NCBI GenBank assembly: GCA_910587835.1
Contig: CAJUNQ010000109.1
Span: forward strand, 1 to 64,000
From: an uncultured Oscillospiraceae bacterium
GTDB taxonomy: Bacteria > Bacillota > Clostridia > Oscillospirales > Acutalibacteraceae
Length of the DNA: 64,000 nt
Direction of reading: 5' to 3'
The position numbers and the translations under genes were made by a program. Numbering within the stretch: position 1 is the stretch's first letter; each line of letters begins with the position of its first letter. Positions 34,803 to 46,342 of this stretch are shown here, one piece after another. The notes beneath the pieces are model-generated. The model was not told where the DNA came from, searched no databases, and saw nothing but the letters and a program-made list of their open reading frames with translations.

Positions 34803-35867
34803 ATGCCTGGCGAGGATAAAACCGAAAAGGCAACACCGAAACGACGGCGTGACGAACGGAAAAAGGGCAATATCCTGCTGTGCCAGGACATTATTGCAGT
34901 GGCTACTTTAATTACCAGCGTGGTGATGCTCCGGTTCATGTTCCCCTTTATGGCGGCTCAGCTGACAGAATTCTTTGCCAAGTGCATGGGCTTTGCCCAG
35001 GGCTCAGTGGCGGAGGGCGTGGCGGTCTATCTGGGCGACCTGATCTTTCAGGGTATAACTACATTTGTGGCCACAGCCGGGCCCATGCTGGCGGCAGCGG
35101 CTTTGGTGGGAATTGCGGCGACCTTGGCCCAGACCCGGTTTTTGGTGGCGGGGGAGATCATCCGCCCCAAAATGAGTAAGCTCAGCCCCCTGAACGGGTT
35201 CAAACGGCTTTTTTCCCTGCGCAGTATTATGGAAGCTGTGAAGGGGTTAATTAAGATAGCCATTCTATTGATTTTTATATACAGCAGTCTGTTCAAGCTG
35301 ATGAATATTTCATCCCGGTTTATGTACACGGACGTGAGCGCCGCCTGCCAGGAGCTGTTCACCGAGATATTCAACATGCTGCTGCAGGTCTGCCTGGCCT
35401 TTGTGGCCATCGCCTTTTTCGACTTTCTCTACCAGCGCTGGGAGCATGAGCGCCAGATGAAAATGTCCAAGCAGGAGATCAAGGAGGAGTATAAGCAGAC
35501 CGAGGGCGACCCCCAGATTAAAAGCCGCATCCGTCAGGTGCAGCGGGCCATGGCCCAGAACCGCATGATGCAGCAGGTGCCTGAGGCTGACGTGATTATC
35601 CGGAACCCCACCCATTTCGCGGTAGCTCTGCGGTATAAGCAGGGCGAGGACGCGGCGCCCGTGGTGCTGGCAAAGGGCCAGGACGAGTTGGCCGCGCGGA
35701 TTGTGGCCAAGGGAGAGGAAAACCAAGTGCCCGTGATTGAAAATGTGCCTCTGGCCCGGGCTTTGTATGCCCAGGCGGAGGTGAACCAGGAGATCCCCCC
35801 CGACCTATACGCGGCGGTGGCGGAGGTGCTGGTCTATATCTTTAAATTGGAAAATAAACTGGTCTAA
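34803..35867 (+). CDS. flhB: Flagellar export switch protein FlhB
   Basis: FlhB switches export specificity by self-cleavage. 354 residues: basic N-terminus (DKTEKATPKRRRDERKKGNI), four membrane helices, and the cytoplasmic domain with the autocleavage NPTH motif at residues 268-271 (IRNPTHFAVALRY). ATG at 34803 has AGGTGG six bases upstream, preferred to GTG codons at 34794 and 34797. No fusion to FliR. Confidence 0.96.
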   Translation: MPGEDKTEKATPKRRRDERKKGNILLCQDIIAVATLITSVVMLRFMFPFMAAQLTEFFAKCMGFAQGSVAEGVAVYLGDLIFQGITTFVATAGPMLAAAALVGIAATLAQTRFLVAGEIIRPKMSKLSPLNGFKRLFSLRSIMEAVKGLIKIAILLIFIYSSLFKLMNISSRFMYTDVSAACQELFTEIFNMLLQVCLAFVAIAFFDFLYQRWEHERQMKMSKQEIKEEYKQTEGDPQIKSRIRQVQRAMAQNRMMQQVPEADVIIRNPTHFAVALRYKQGEDAAPVVLAKGQDELAARIVAKGEENQVPVIENVPLARALYAQAEVNQEIPPDLYAAVAEVLVYIFKLENKLV

Positions 35868-35903
35868 GGCCGGTTGGCATAAATGGCTGGCAGATTTTGT
35901 CCC

Positions 35904-35932
35904 TTGCGGGCAGGCCTGTTGGCAGGTATAAT
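35904..35932 (+). promoter_or_regulatory. Internal promoter before flhA
   Basis: TTGCGG, 17-bp spacer, TATAAT, 36 bp before the flhA start. It lies in the 100-bp flhB-flhA gap and could drive flhA and sigD. Confidence 0.6.
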
Positions 35933-35968
35933 AGAAACGGAAAAATAACCGCGGAAGGAGGGGCACAG

Positions 35969-38065
35969 ATGAAGCGTATCCTGAACAACGGCATCTCATT
36001 GATGGTTGTGGTGATCGTGCTGTTCCTGATTCTCCCCCTGCCCACCCAGCTGCTGGATGTTCTGCTGGTGATCAACATTGCCCTGTCCATTGTCATTCTG
36101 CTGATTACCATGAACATCAAGGAGACCCTGGAGTTCTCCATCTATCCCTCGCTGCTGCTGATTACCACCCTGTTCCGGTTGGGGCTGAATGTCTCCACGA
36201 CCCGGCAGATTCTGTGGCAGGGCTACGCCGGAGACGTAATTCGGGCCTTTGGCGACCTGATTACCAGCGGCAATGTAATTATTGGATTTATCATCTTCTT
36301 TATCATTGTGATGGTCCAGTTCATCGTCATCACCAAGGGCGCGGAGCGTGTGGCTGAGGTTGCGGCCCGGTTCACCTTGGACGCCATGCCCGGCAAGCAG
36401 ATGGCCATTGACGCGGACCTGAACACGGGCCTCATCAACGAGCAGGAGGCCCGCCTGCGCCGGGAAAAGATTCAGCGGGAGGCGGATTTCTACGGCGCCA
36501 TGGACGGCGCTACCAAGATCGTCAAGGGCGACGCGGTGATGTCGCTGATTATCACATTTATCAACCTGATCGGCGGTATTGTCATCGGCATGGTGCAGAG
36601 CGGTATGGAGATCAACGAGGTGCTTACCCGGTACTCCACCGCCACCATTGGCGATGGCTTGGTGAGCCAGCTGCCTGCTCTGATGATCTCCACTGCCACA
36701 GGCATGATTGTCACCCGCTCGGTGTCGGACGGAAGCCTGAACACGGATGTGATCAAGCAGTTCACGGCCCAGCCCCGGGCTATTATCACGGCCGGCGCGG
36801 CGCTGATTTTTCTGGCGTTGATGCCCAACACCCCTCACTTTGCCCTGACGGTGGTGGCCCTGATTCTGATTGTATTCGGCTTTGTGCTCAGCCGCCGGCT
36901 GCGGGCCCAGCGGGAGCAGGAGGAGGCCGCCTTGGCTCCCCCTGAGGAGGTGGCCCCTGAGGCCGCGCCTGCGGAGGCGGACTACTATAAGGATATCAAT
37001 AATGTTTACAATCTGCTGACAGTGGAGCCCATTGAGATGGAGGTGGGCTACAGCCTCATCCCTCTGGTGGATGAGAGCAGCGGCGGCAAGCTGATTAACC
37101 GCATTGTCATTTTCCGCCGGCAATATGCCCAGGAGATGGGCTTTGTGGTGCCTACGGTGCGTATGCATGACAGCTCGGTGATTGGCACCAACCAGTACAC
37201 CATTCGCATCAAGGGCGAGGAAGTGGCCAAGGGCGAGATTCTGGTGGATTACTATCTGGCGTTGGAGCCCTCCCGGCCTTTGGGAGAAATTGACGGTATT
37301 GAGACTGTAGAGCCCGCCTATGGCATTCCTTCCCGGTGGATTCTGCCGGAGAACAAGGAGATGGCGGAGATTTATGGCTATACGGTTATTGACCCCCTGT
37401 CGGTCATTCTGACCCACCTGTCGGAGACCATTAAAAAGCATGCCTACGAGCTGCTCACCCGCACGGAGACCATTCAGCTGGTGGAGAATCTAAAGCGCAC
37501 CTCTCCCGAGCTGGTGGAGGAGGCCTGCCCGGCGGTGATTTCCTACGCGCTGCTGGAAAAGGTGCTGCGGAACTTGTTGATGGAGGGCATCCCCATTCGG
37601 GATATGCAGACCATTTTGGAGACCATGGTGGACGCCATGGGCACCACCCGGGACCCGGACCTGATTACCGAGAGTGTGCGCAACGCCCTGAGCCGGACCA
37701 TCACAAGGCGGTTCTGCCAGGACGGGCAACTGCGGGCCATTACTTTGGACGCGGAGGTGGAGCGCCGGGTGGTGGCCTCCCTCACCAAGAACGAGCACGG
37801 CATCTATCTGGCTATGGAGCCGGACCTGATTCAGACCCTGATCACTCAGCTGGCAGAGCATATGCCCAAGTTTGCCGAGCTGGGGCAGTCGCCTATTCTA
37901 CTTACGAGCCAGGTGGTGCGTATTTATCTCAGCCGCCTGCTGTCCCAATATTTTGCCAATCTCTATGTTCTGTCCTTCAGCGAGATCGTGGGCACGGTGC
38001 AAATCCAGTCCCTGGGTAATGTGACTGCCCAGGCGCCTGCGGTGAGAAGGGCGGTGGGCTCATGA
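35969..38065 (+). CDS. flhA: Flagellar export gate protein FlhA
   Basis: FlhA is the nonameric proton-driven export gate that docks chaperone-substrate complexes. 698 residues: eight predicted membrane helices in the first 330, the FHIPEP-type loop (RFTLDAMPGKQMAIDADLNTGLINEQEARLRREKIQREADFYGAMDGATKIVKGDA), an acidic linker and the cytoplasmic domain to the end. ATG at 35969 follows GAAGGAGGGG; the longer frame overlaps the promoter. Its stop overlaps the sigD start. Confidence 0.97.
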   Translation: MKRILNNGISLMVVVIVLFLILPLPTQLLDVLLVINIALSIVILLITMNIKETLEFSIYPSLLLITTLFRLGLNVSTTRQILWQGYAGDVIRAFGDLITSGNVIIGFIIFFIIVMVQFIVITKGAERVAEVAARFTLDAMPGKQMAIDADLNTGLINEQEARLRREKIQREADFYGAMDGATKIVKGDAVMSLIITFINLIGGIVIGMVQSGMEINEVLTRYSTATIGDGLVSQLPALMISTATGMIVTRSVSDGSLNTDVIKQFTAQPRAIITAGAALIFLALMPNTPHFALTVVALILIVFGFVLSRRLRAQREQEEAALAPPEEVAPEAAPAEADYYKDINNVYNLLTVEPIEMEVGYSLIPLVDESSGGKLINRIVIFRRQYAQEMGFVVPTVRMHDSSVIGTNQYTIRIKGEEVAKGEILVDYYLALEPSRPLGEIDGIETVEPAYGIPSRWILPENKEMAEIYGYTVIDPLSVILTHLSETIKKHAYELLTRTETIQLVENLKRTSPELVEEACPAVISYALLEKVLRNLLMEGIPIRDMQTILETMVDAMGTTRDPDLITESVRNALSRTITRRFCQDGQLRAITLDAEVERRVVASLTKNEHGIYLAMEPDLIQTLITQLAEHMPKFAELGQSPILLTSQVVRIYLSRLLSQYFANLYVLSFSEIVGTVQIQSLGNVTAQAPAVRRAVGS

Positions 38066-38850
38066 GCTCTGGCCAGTCGGCGGGAAGCTATGAGGGGATG
38101 ACCACAGAGGAGCTATTTGACCAGTACCGGCAGACCGGCGACCAGGCCCTGAAGTGGGAGATCGCCATGCGGTACACAGGACTGATTAAGAGCATTGCCC
38201 TGCAGATCAGGGGGGTGTTTGCCAGCTTTACCCAGTTGGACGACATCATCAACGAGGGCCTGATTGTGCTGGCCGATGCGGTGGATAAGTTTGACCCGGA
38301 GCGGGGCCGGTTTGAGATGTTCGTGGCCAAGCGCATACGGGGGATGATTGTGGACCTGGCCCGCCAGCAGGACTGGGTGCCCCGGGCAGTACGCCAGCGG
38401 GCCCAGCGCATTGAGAAGGCCATGACAGACCTGTACAACGCCACAGGCCAGATGCCCAGCGACGCCCAGCTGGCGGAGTACCTGGGCATTACCATGGAGG
38501 AGTATCAGGAGGCCATGGCCAATGCCTCGCTGCACAGCATTCTCTCCTTTGAGGAGATGTTTGAGAGCAGCGACCAGTGGCCCGCAGACCCGGGGGCCGA
38601 GGAGGGCGCGGGGGGAATGCCGGAGCAGGCCCTGATGAACCAGGAGCTGACCCAAACCCTCACCGAGGCCATCAGCTCCATGAAGGAGAACGAGCAGCTG
38701 GTGCTCTCCCTCTATTATGAGCGGAACCTGAAGATGAAGGACATTGCCGCGGTGATGGATATTACCCCGCCCAGGGTATCTCAGATTCATGCCCGGGCTG
38801 TGCAGAAGCTGAAGGTGCTGATGGAGAAATATCTGCAGGGGGTAGGCTGA
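38062..38850 (+). CDS. sigD: Flagellar sigma factor (FliA/SigD/WhiG family)
   Basis: A sigma-28-type factor that transcribes late flagellar and chemotaxis genes. 262 residues with region 2 (YTGLIKSIALQI, ASFTQLDDIINEGLIVLADAVDKFDPERGRFEMFVAKRIRGMIVDLARQQDWVPRAVRQ), region 3, and region 4 helix-turn-helix (LSLYYERNLKMKDIAAVMDITPPRVSQIHARAVQKL). Translationally coupled to flhA by a 4-bp overlap. An flgM anti-sigma gene is not in the window. Confidence 0.96.
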   Translation: MSSGQSAGSYEGMTTEELFDQYRQTGDQALKWEIAMRYTGLIKSIALQIRGVFASFTQLDDIINEGLIVLADAVDKFDPERGRFEMFVAKRIRGMIVDLARQQDWVPRAVRQRAQRIEKAMTDLYNATGQMPSDAQLAEYLGITMEEYQEAMANASLHSILSFEEMFESSDQWPADPGAEEGAGGMPEQALMNQELTQTLTEAISSMKENEQLVLSLYYERNLKMKDIAAVMDITPPRVSQIHARAVQKLKVLMEKYLQGVG

Positions 38851-38914
38851 CCGCCGCTCTTTGGGCAGGCTGTGGGGCGGTCATGCTAATATTTGAAAAA
38901 AATTACCTTTTCCT

Positions 38915-38944
38915 AGTGCAAAAAAGCGCGGAATGTGCTATAAT
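38915..38944 (+). promoter_or_regulatory. Extended -10 promoter before flgF
   Basis: TGTGCTATAAT (a TGN-extended -10 with TATAAT at 38939-38944) and only a weak -35, 35 bp before the flgF start, after a 128-bp gap. Confidence 0.6.
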
Positions 38945-38978
38945 TGTTCTGTTATGAAGAAAGCGGGGGACAAACACA

Positions 38979-39737
38979 ATGTTCAAGGGTTTTTATAACC
39001 TGGCCTCAGGGATGATTACTCACGGGAAGAACCTGGATGTAATCTCCAACAACATGGCCAATGTTTCCACCACAGGCTTTAAGGCCGACTGCTTTACCGG
39101 CCAGACCTTTGACGAGGTCATGTATACCATTGTGGGAAACAAGAATAAGAATTATGAGGACATCGGGAACCAGAGCTATGCCACCGTACCCAGTCAGCTG
39201 TACACCGACTACAGTCAGAGCAGCTTTGACCAGACGGGGATGCCTCTGGATTTTGCCATTGATGACGACGGCACAGGGTTTTTCGCCATTCAGACCCAGG
39301 ACGGCATTGCCTACACCCGGGCGGGAGATTTTTCTCTGGACGATGAGGGCTATCTGGGCCTGCCGGACCATGGCCGGGTGCTGGATGTGAACGGCGAGGA
39401 GATTCTGCTGGTGACGGATAAGATCACCACCGACAACTATGGCCGCATTTATACCCGGGACGGGGGCTATGTGGGCCAGATTGGCGTGTATGCCTTTGAG
39501 GACACCGGGACCTTGACCAAGGACCCTATGGGCATGTTTACCCCTGGGGGGCAGCAGCCGGAGGCCCGGGCCACCTTGCTGCACCATGGTATGCTGGAGC
39601 GCTCTAATGTAGGGCTGGTGCAGCAGATGGTGAAGATGATCAGCACCCAGCGGGCCTATCAGAGCTCCGCCACCCTGACCAAGATGTATGACCAGGTGAT
39701 GAGCCACGCGTCCACCGACCTGGGCCGGATCCAGTAA
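38979..39737 (+). CDS. flgF: Flagellar basal-body rod protein FlgF-like (FlhO type)
   Basis: A distal-rod protein of the FlgF/FlgG family. 252 residues: N-terminal rod motif (LASGMITHGKNLDVISNNMANVSTTGFKADC), the DFAIDDDGTGFFAIQTQDGIAYTRAGDFSLDDEGYL core and the C-terminal VQQMVKMISTQRAYQSSATLTKMYDQVM helix. Being first of a tandem pair it corresponds to the Bacillus FlhO position; which member is the true FlgF is inferred from order. Confidence 0.9.
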   Translation: MFKGFYNLASGMITHGKNLDVISNNMANVSTTGFKADCFTGQTFDEVMYTIVGNKNKNYEDIGNQSYATVPSQLYTDYSQSSFDQTGMPLDFAIDDDGTGFFAIQTQDGIAYTRAGDFSLDDEGYLGLPDHGRVLDVNGEEILLVTDKITTDNYGRIYTRDGGYVGQIGVYAFEDTGTLTKDPMGMFTPGGQQPEARATLLHHGMLERSNVGLVQQMVKMISTQRAYQSSATLTKMYDQVMSHASTDLGRIQ

Positions 39738-39766
39738 ACAGCCATTGAGAGAGGAGTGAGCCTGTT

Positions 39767-40501
39767 ATGAACCAATCCTTCTATACCGCCGCCGTGGGGG
39801 CCTGGCAGCAGCAGGTGCGCCTGAATGTGCACGGCAACAATATCGCCAATGTGAACAATTTTGGCTTTAAGGCTAAGCGGCCGGTTTTTTCTGACCTGAT
39901 GTATGACTATATCAACGGGGCCCGGCAGGACGAGATGCCCCGGGGCACCGGCGCCTACATGGTGTCGGCGGACACGGATTTTGCCCCCACCGGCTTTGCG
40001 GACACGGGCCTTGCCATGGATTACGCCATTGAGGGCGAGGGCTTTTTTGCCCTGTGGGACCCGGCCACCGGAGAGTACAGCTACAGCCGGGACGGCTCGT
40101 TCACCATGTCGCAGTACATGCTGGACGACGGCACGGGGAACATGCAGACCCACTGGTATCTCTCCGACGGGCTGGGGCGGTTCGTCATGAGCCGCAACGG
40201 GCAGCTGATCGAGGTGGACCCGGAGGACCTGGACGCGGAGCAGCCTGTGGGGGTGTTTGACTTTGTGAACACCAACGGTATGCTGAACATCAGCGAGAAC
40301 CGTTTTCAGCCGGTAGAGAAAAACGGCCAGCTGCGGGTGGGCAGCGGCAAGGTGGTGCAGCGCAAGCTGGAGCAGTCCAATGTGGACCTGGCCAATGAGC
40401 TGAGCAAGGTGATCGAGTCGCAGCGCTCCTTTACCTATTCGCTGAAGATGATACAGACCTCGGATGAGATAGAGACAACGGTAAACGATCTGCGCAGGTA
40501 A
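39767..40501 (+). CDS. flgG: Flagellar basal-body rod protein FlgG-like (FlhP type)
   Basis: The second distal-rod protein. 244 residues with the rod N-terminus (AAVGAWQQQVRLNVHGNNIANVNNFGFKAKR), DYAIEGEGFFALWDPATGEYSYSRDGSFTMSQY and the C-terminal LEQSNVDLANELSKVIESQRSFTYSLKMIQTSDEIE, which contains the FlgG-like ANEL segment. It follows flgF by 29 bp; GAGAGGAGTGAG precedes the ATG. Confidence 0.9.
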   Translation: MNQSFYTAAVGAWQQQVRLNVHGNNIANVNNFGFKAKRPVFSDLMYDYINGARQDEMPRGTGAYMVSADTDFAPTGFADTGLAMDYAIEGEGFFALWDPATGEYSYSRDGSFTMSQYMLDDGTGNMQTHWYLSDGLGRFVMSRNGQLIEVDPEDLDAEQPVGVFDFVNTNGMLNISENRFQPVEKNGQLRVGSGKVVQRKLEQSNVDLANELSKVIESQRSFTYSLKMIQTSDEIETTVNDLRR

Positions 40502-40534
40502 GCCAGCCTGGGCGGATAATTTGGAGGGATCACC

Positions 40535-41161
40535 ATGGTTATCAAGAATTATGAGGACCTGAACAGCCTGGAGATCGACACCCTGCGGGAGATTGGAAGC
40601 ATTGGCACCGGCAACGCGGCCACGGCCCTTTCGGGCATGCTGGGCTGCCCGGTGCACATCACCCTGCCTGAGGTGCGTATCATGGGCTATAATGAGGCCA
40701 TTGACTGGATTGGCGGGCCCGAGCCTGTGACGGCGGGGGTGCTGGTGCACATTGGCGGGCAGATGAACGGCATTATGCTCTCGGTGCAGCCGCTGGAATT
40801 TATCAACACCATTCTGGGCAAAATGCTTTCCCACTCCATTGAGGAATATGGCCAGCTGGATGAGCTGCAGCGGTCTGCGCTGGTGGAGGTGGGCAATATT
40901 ATGATATCCACCTTTATCAACGCCCTCTCGGGGCTGGCAGACATGAAGGTGGAGCTGACCGTCCCCAGTCTGACGGTCGACATGCAGGGCGCGATTCTCA
41001 CAGTGCCCATGGCGGAATACGGCGGTCAGTCCGATTATCTGATGACCATTGGGGGCAATTTCCATTGCGACGGGAAGGAGCTTCCCTGCCGGCTCATTCT
41101 TTCTCCCGACATTCGGTCGCTTAATTTCCTTCTGAGAAAGCTGGGCGTGGAAGATGGCTAG
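40535..41161 (+). CDS. cheC: CheY-P phosphatase CheC
   Basis: CheC removes phosphate from CheY and controls CheD. 208 residues with two phosphatase-type motifs: LREIGSIGTGNAATALSGML and VEVGNIMISTFINALSGL. The pseudo-twofold alpha/beta layout is visible. It overlaps cheD by 8 bp, fitting the known CheC-CheD complex. TTGGAGGGATC precedes the ATG. Confidence 0.95.
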   Translation: MVIKNYEDLNSLEIDTLREIGSIGTGNAATALSGMLGCPVHITLPEVRIMGYNEAIDWIGGPEPVTAGVLVHIGGQMNGIMLSVQPLEFINTILGKMLSHSIEEYGQLDELQRSALVEVGNIMISTFINALSGLADMKVELTVPSLTVDMQGAILTVPMAEYGGQSDYLMTIGGNFHCDGKELPCRLILSPDIRSLNFLLRKLGVEDG

Positions 41162-41642
41162 TGGTTCCAAGCTGGTGATAGGAATTGCGGACATGAAGAT
41201 GACCAACGGGAGCGAGGAGCTGATTACCTACGCTCTGGGCTCCTGCTGCGGCATTTGCCTGTATGACCCCAATATCAGGCTGGCCGCCATGGTGCACATC
41301 ATGCTGCCGCTGAATATGGAGGCAGGCCGCAAAAACACCATGAAATATGCTGACACGGGGATTCGGGAGACCCTGCGGCAGATGGAGGTAAAGGGGGCCC
41401 GCAAGCCCCGCATTGTGGCCAAGGTGGCCGGCGGGGCCAAGATGTTCGCGGTATCGGGCACAGGAAGTCTGGGCAACATCGGGCAGCGGAATATTGAGAG
41501 CGTACATAAGGTGCTGCGGGCCGAGGGCATCCGGCTGGCGGCAGAGGACGTGGGCGGCTCGGTGGCCCGCACCCTCTCCTTTGACCCTTCCACCGGCAGG
41601 GCCACCATACGCAGCTACGGCAAGCCGGACATTGTATTGTGA
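41154..41642 (+). CDS. cheD: Chemoreceptor glutamine deamidase CheD
   Basis: CheD deamidates receptor glutamines and is inhibited by CheC binding. 162 residues with the catalytic Cys in ALGSC (C31), His in AAMVHIMLP (H48) and the Thr in RKNTMKYADTG. The KVAGGAKMF and EDVGGSVARTLSF segments are also typical. Overlaps cheC at its start. Confidence 0.96.
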   Translation: MASGSKLVIGIADMKMTNGSEELITYALGSCCGICLYDPNIRLAAMVHIMLPLNMEAGRKNTMKYADTGIRETLRQMEVKGARKPRIVAKVAGGAKMFAVSGTGSLGNIGQRNIESVHKVLRAEGIRLAAEDVGGSVARTLSFDPSTGRATIRSYGKPDIVL

Positions 41643-41670
41643 ACGGAAATTTGGAAAGGAGCAAGCAAAG

Positions 41671-42618
41671 ATGGCGATTCTGAAAGACGACGAGATCCTC
41701 CTGGAGTCCGGCACAAATGAGATACAGATCCTGCGCTTTACCATTGACGACGTGCTCTACGGCATCAACGTGGCAAAGGTCCGGCAGATCACCATCCCTT
41801 CGCCGGTGAAATTCATGCCCCACACCCACGAGGCGGTAGAGGGCATCTTCAAGCCCCGGGACGAGGTGATCACGGTGATTAACCTGCCCCGCTTTCTGGA
41901 CTGCCCCAACTATGAGCCCAAGGACAAGGACATGTTTATTCTCACCGGCTTTAACAAAATGACGGTGGCTTTCCGGGTGCACACGGTGGAGGGCCTGAGC
42001 CGCATTTCCTGGAAGGACATCCAGAAGCCGGACACCACCATCAACGGCGGCAACGACGGGGTGGCCACCGGTATTGCCCAGTGCGGCGACGAGCTGGTGA
42101 CCATTCTGGACTTTGAGCGCATTGTGGCGGAGATTGCCCCGGAGACCTCCATTAAGATCAGCGAGATTGACGAGCTGGGCCACCGGGAGCGCAGCGATAA
42201 GCCTGTGCTGATTGCCGAGGACTCTATTCTGCTCTCTCATATGATCAAGGAATCCCTCTCCAAGGCCGGATATGTGAACCTGAGGATGTTCCCCAACGGC
42301 CACGACCTGTGGGAGTTTTTGGCTGAGTGCAAGAGGGAGAACAGCCTGGAGGAGAATGTAGCGCTGATTGTGACGGATATTGAGATGCCCCAGATGGACG
42401 GCCACCGCCTGACCAAGCTGGTGAAGGACGACCCGGCCCTGAAGCATATTCCTCTGATCATCTTCTCCTCCCTCATCAGTGAAGAAATGCGGGTGAAGGG
42501 CAAGCAGCTGGGCGCTAACGAGCAGCTGAGCAAGCCGGAGATCGGGCGGCTGGTGAATGTGATGGACGCCCTGCTGGCCAGGAGTGAAGATGCCAGAGCA
42601 AAAGCAGTCAAGAAGTAA
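41671..42618 (+). CDS. cheV: Chemotaxis coupling protein CheV
   Basis: CheV fuses a CheW-like adaptor to a receiver domain and acts in adaptation. 315 residues: CheW-like part (LRFTIDDVLYGINVAKVRQI, EGIFKPRDEVITVINLPRFL, about 18-170) and receiver (KPVLIAEDSILLSHMIKESL; phospho-acceptor D236 in VTDIEMPQMDG). ATG at 41671 has AAAGGAGC upstream; the longer frame overlaps cheD and is spurious. cheW itself is not in the window, so CheV may share its role. Confidence 0.95.
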   Translation: MAILKDDEILLESGTNEIQILRFTIDDVLYGINVAKVRQITIPSPVKFMPHTHEAVEGIFKPRDEVITVINLPRFLDCPNYEPKDKDMFILTGFNKMTVAFRVHTVEGLSRISWKDIQKPDTTINGGNDGVATGIAQCGDELVTILDFERIVAEIAPETSIKISEIDELGHRERSDKPVLIAEDSILLSHMIKESLSKAGYVNLRMFPNGHDLWEFLAECKRENSLEENVALIVTDIEMPQMDGHRLTKLVKDDPALKHIPLIIFSSLISEEMRVKGKQLGANEQLSKPEIGRLVNVMDALLARSEDARAKAVKK

Positions 42619-42629
42619 GGAGAGGCGAC

Positions 42630-43910
42630 ATGAAAGAGCGCTATATCGTCCGGCAGCCCATAAAGAATGACAAGAGCCAGATCATTGCCTATGAGCTGCT
42701 CTACTACGGCGAAAACCAGGCCTATGGCAGCAGCAACGATAACGAGTTTGCGGTGGCGGACACGGTTTATAGCTTTTTGATGCAGAATGTGGAGAAGTCG
42801 CTGAAGGACGCCCTGCACTTTATGACCTTTACCACCACCCTGCTGATGAAAAAGACCCCGGCACTTTTCCCTAAGGATAAGCTGATTATTCAGATTGACG
42901 ACAGCGTGGTGATTCACCCGCTGGCCCTTCGCTTTGTGCAGCAGTATGCCAGAGAGGGCTATAAAATTGCGGTGAACGAGTTTCAGTTTGCGCCCCGTTA
43001 TCTGTCTTTGATCGACTTTATCGACTATATCAAGCTGAATGTGAAGAGCACAAACGAAGCCTCGATGAAGAATATTGTCAACCTGGCGAGAAGCATGGAC
43101 AAGAGAGTTATTGCCATCAATGTGGACAGCAAGGAGCTGTATGACCAGGCGGTGGCCTTGCAGGTGGACGCTTTGGAGGGAGCCTATGTGGCCAAGCAGC
43201 TGGCTACCAAGGCCCATTCTTCCGGTTATCTTCAGAGCAACTTCTTCCGGCTGATGGTGGCTGTGGTGAAGGAGGAGCCGGACATGGAGGAGATTGAGAA
43301 CATCATCTCTATGGACGCGACCCTGAGCTATGGCCTGCTGCGGGTGGCAAACACCGCCTATTTTGCCACCAAAAAGCGGGTCTCCACCATTCGTCAGGCT
43401 ATTATGACTTTGGGTATTGCCCAGCTGAAGCAGTGGATTTATCTGCTGAGCAGCACCAACTCCAACAATGAGATTGACGAGTCGGCGGAGGAGTTCCTGA
43501 AGCTCTCCTTTATGCGGGCCAGCTTTTGCAGCGAGCTGATGGCCTATGCCAAGGATATGCCCATTTCCCGGCAGGAGGCCTATCTGATGGGAATGTTCTC
43601 TACCCTGAACTATCTCATCGATGCGCCCTTGGAGGAGATTCTCTCCACAGTGCCTATGGCGGAGGAGGTAAAGAACGCGCTTCTTCACCACGAAGGCCGC
43701 TGCGGCGAGCTGTTTGCCCTGGTGCTCAGCTATGAGCAGGCAGACTGGAAGGCCATCAGCGCCCATGCCGAGGCTTTGGGGGTGCCGGCCCATACCCTGA
43801 CAAATATATATTTTAACTGCACCGAGTCGGTAAACGCGACCTGGCAGCAGCTGAAGGACCCGGGCAGCGCCGCAGAGCCTGCCGGAGAGGCTGCCCAGGA
43901 GGAGGAATAA
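42630..43910 (+). CDS. EAL/HDOD domain protein with degenerate EAL part
   Basis: A 426-residue protein of the YuxH/CdgJ type. The N-terminal EAL-like domain reads YELLYYG at the EAL position and VNEFQF where DDFG is expected, so c-di-GMP hydrolysis is very unlikely. The C-terminal HDOD domain begins near 205 (DMEEIENIISMDATLSYGLLRVANTAYF, LGIAQLKQWIYLLSS). Proteins of this type influence motility in other bacteria. It is the last gene of the fla/che operon, 11 bp after cheV, and ends in a Glu/Ala tail before the terminator. Confidence 0.88.
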   Translation: MKERYIVRQPIKNDKSQIIAYELLYYGENQAYGSSNDNEFAVADTVYSFLMQNVEKSLKDALHFMTFTTTLLMKKTPALFPKDKLIIQIDDSVVIHPLALRFVQQYAREGYKIAVNEFQFAPRYLSLIDFIDYIKLNVKSTNEASMKNIVNLARSMDKRVIAINVDSKELYDQAVALQVDALEGAYVAKQLATKAHSSGYLQSNFFRLMVAVVKEEPDMEEIENIISMDATLSYGLLRVANTAYFATKKRVSTIRQAIMTLGIAQLKQWIYLLSSTNSNNEIDESAEEFLKLSFMRASFCSELMAYAKDMPISRQEAYLMGMFSTLNYLIDAPLEEILSTVPMAEEVKNALLHHEGRCGELFALVLSYEQADWKAISAHAEALGVPAHTLTNIYFNCTESVNATWQQLKDPGSAAEPAGEAAQEEE

Positions 43911-43930
43911 GCGGGGCTGGCATGGCTGGG

Positions 43931-43956
43931 ATGCCCCCATTTGGGGGCATTTTTTG
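43931..43956 (+). terminator. Terminator of the fla/che operon
   Basis: Stem ATGCCCCCA / TGGGGGCAT type hairpin (43931-43950) followed by TTTTTT. Confidence 0.9.
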
Positions 43957-44086
43957 CAGGAGGAAGAAAGGAGCGGGGCAGAGGTGCCCTTTCTGACAGG
44001 AGGGAAAAACCCGGAGCAGCGCGGCCCGAAGCTTTGTGTGGGCTGCTGTGCCTTGCCCATTGGAAACCGGAGAGAGGATGAACAAC

Positions 44087-46234
<2,148 letters not shown>

Positions 46235-46259
46235 CCGGTGAACGGCCTGGAGAGTATAG

Positions 46260-46300
46260 AAAAGGAGTGGGGCGAGGAAACAGCTCGCCCTACTCCTTTT
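46260..46300. terminator. Bidirectional terminator between glgX and the MBL-fold gene
   Basis: Stem AAAAGGAGTGGGGCGAG / GCTCGCCCTACTCCTTTT with one G/T mismatch. A run of A at one end and T at the other lets it serve the convergent genes on both strands. Confidence 0.92.
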
Positions 46301-46342
46301 GGTATGGAAAAGCTTCAACGCCCGGCGCGGCGGGTTCAGGAC

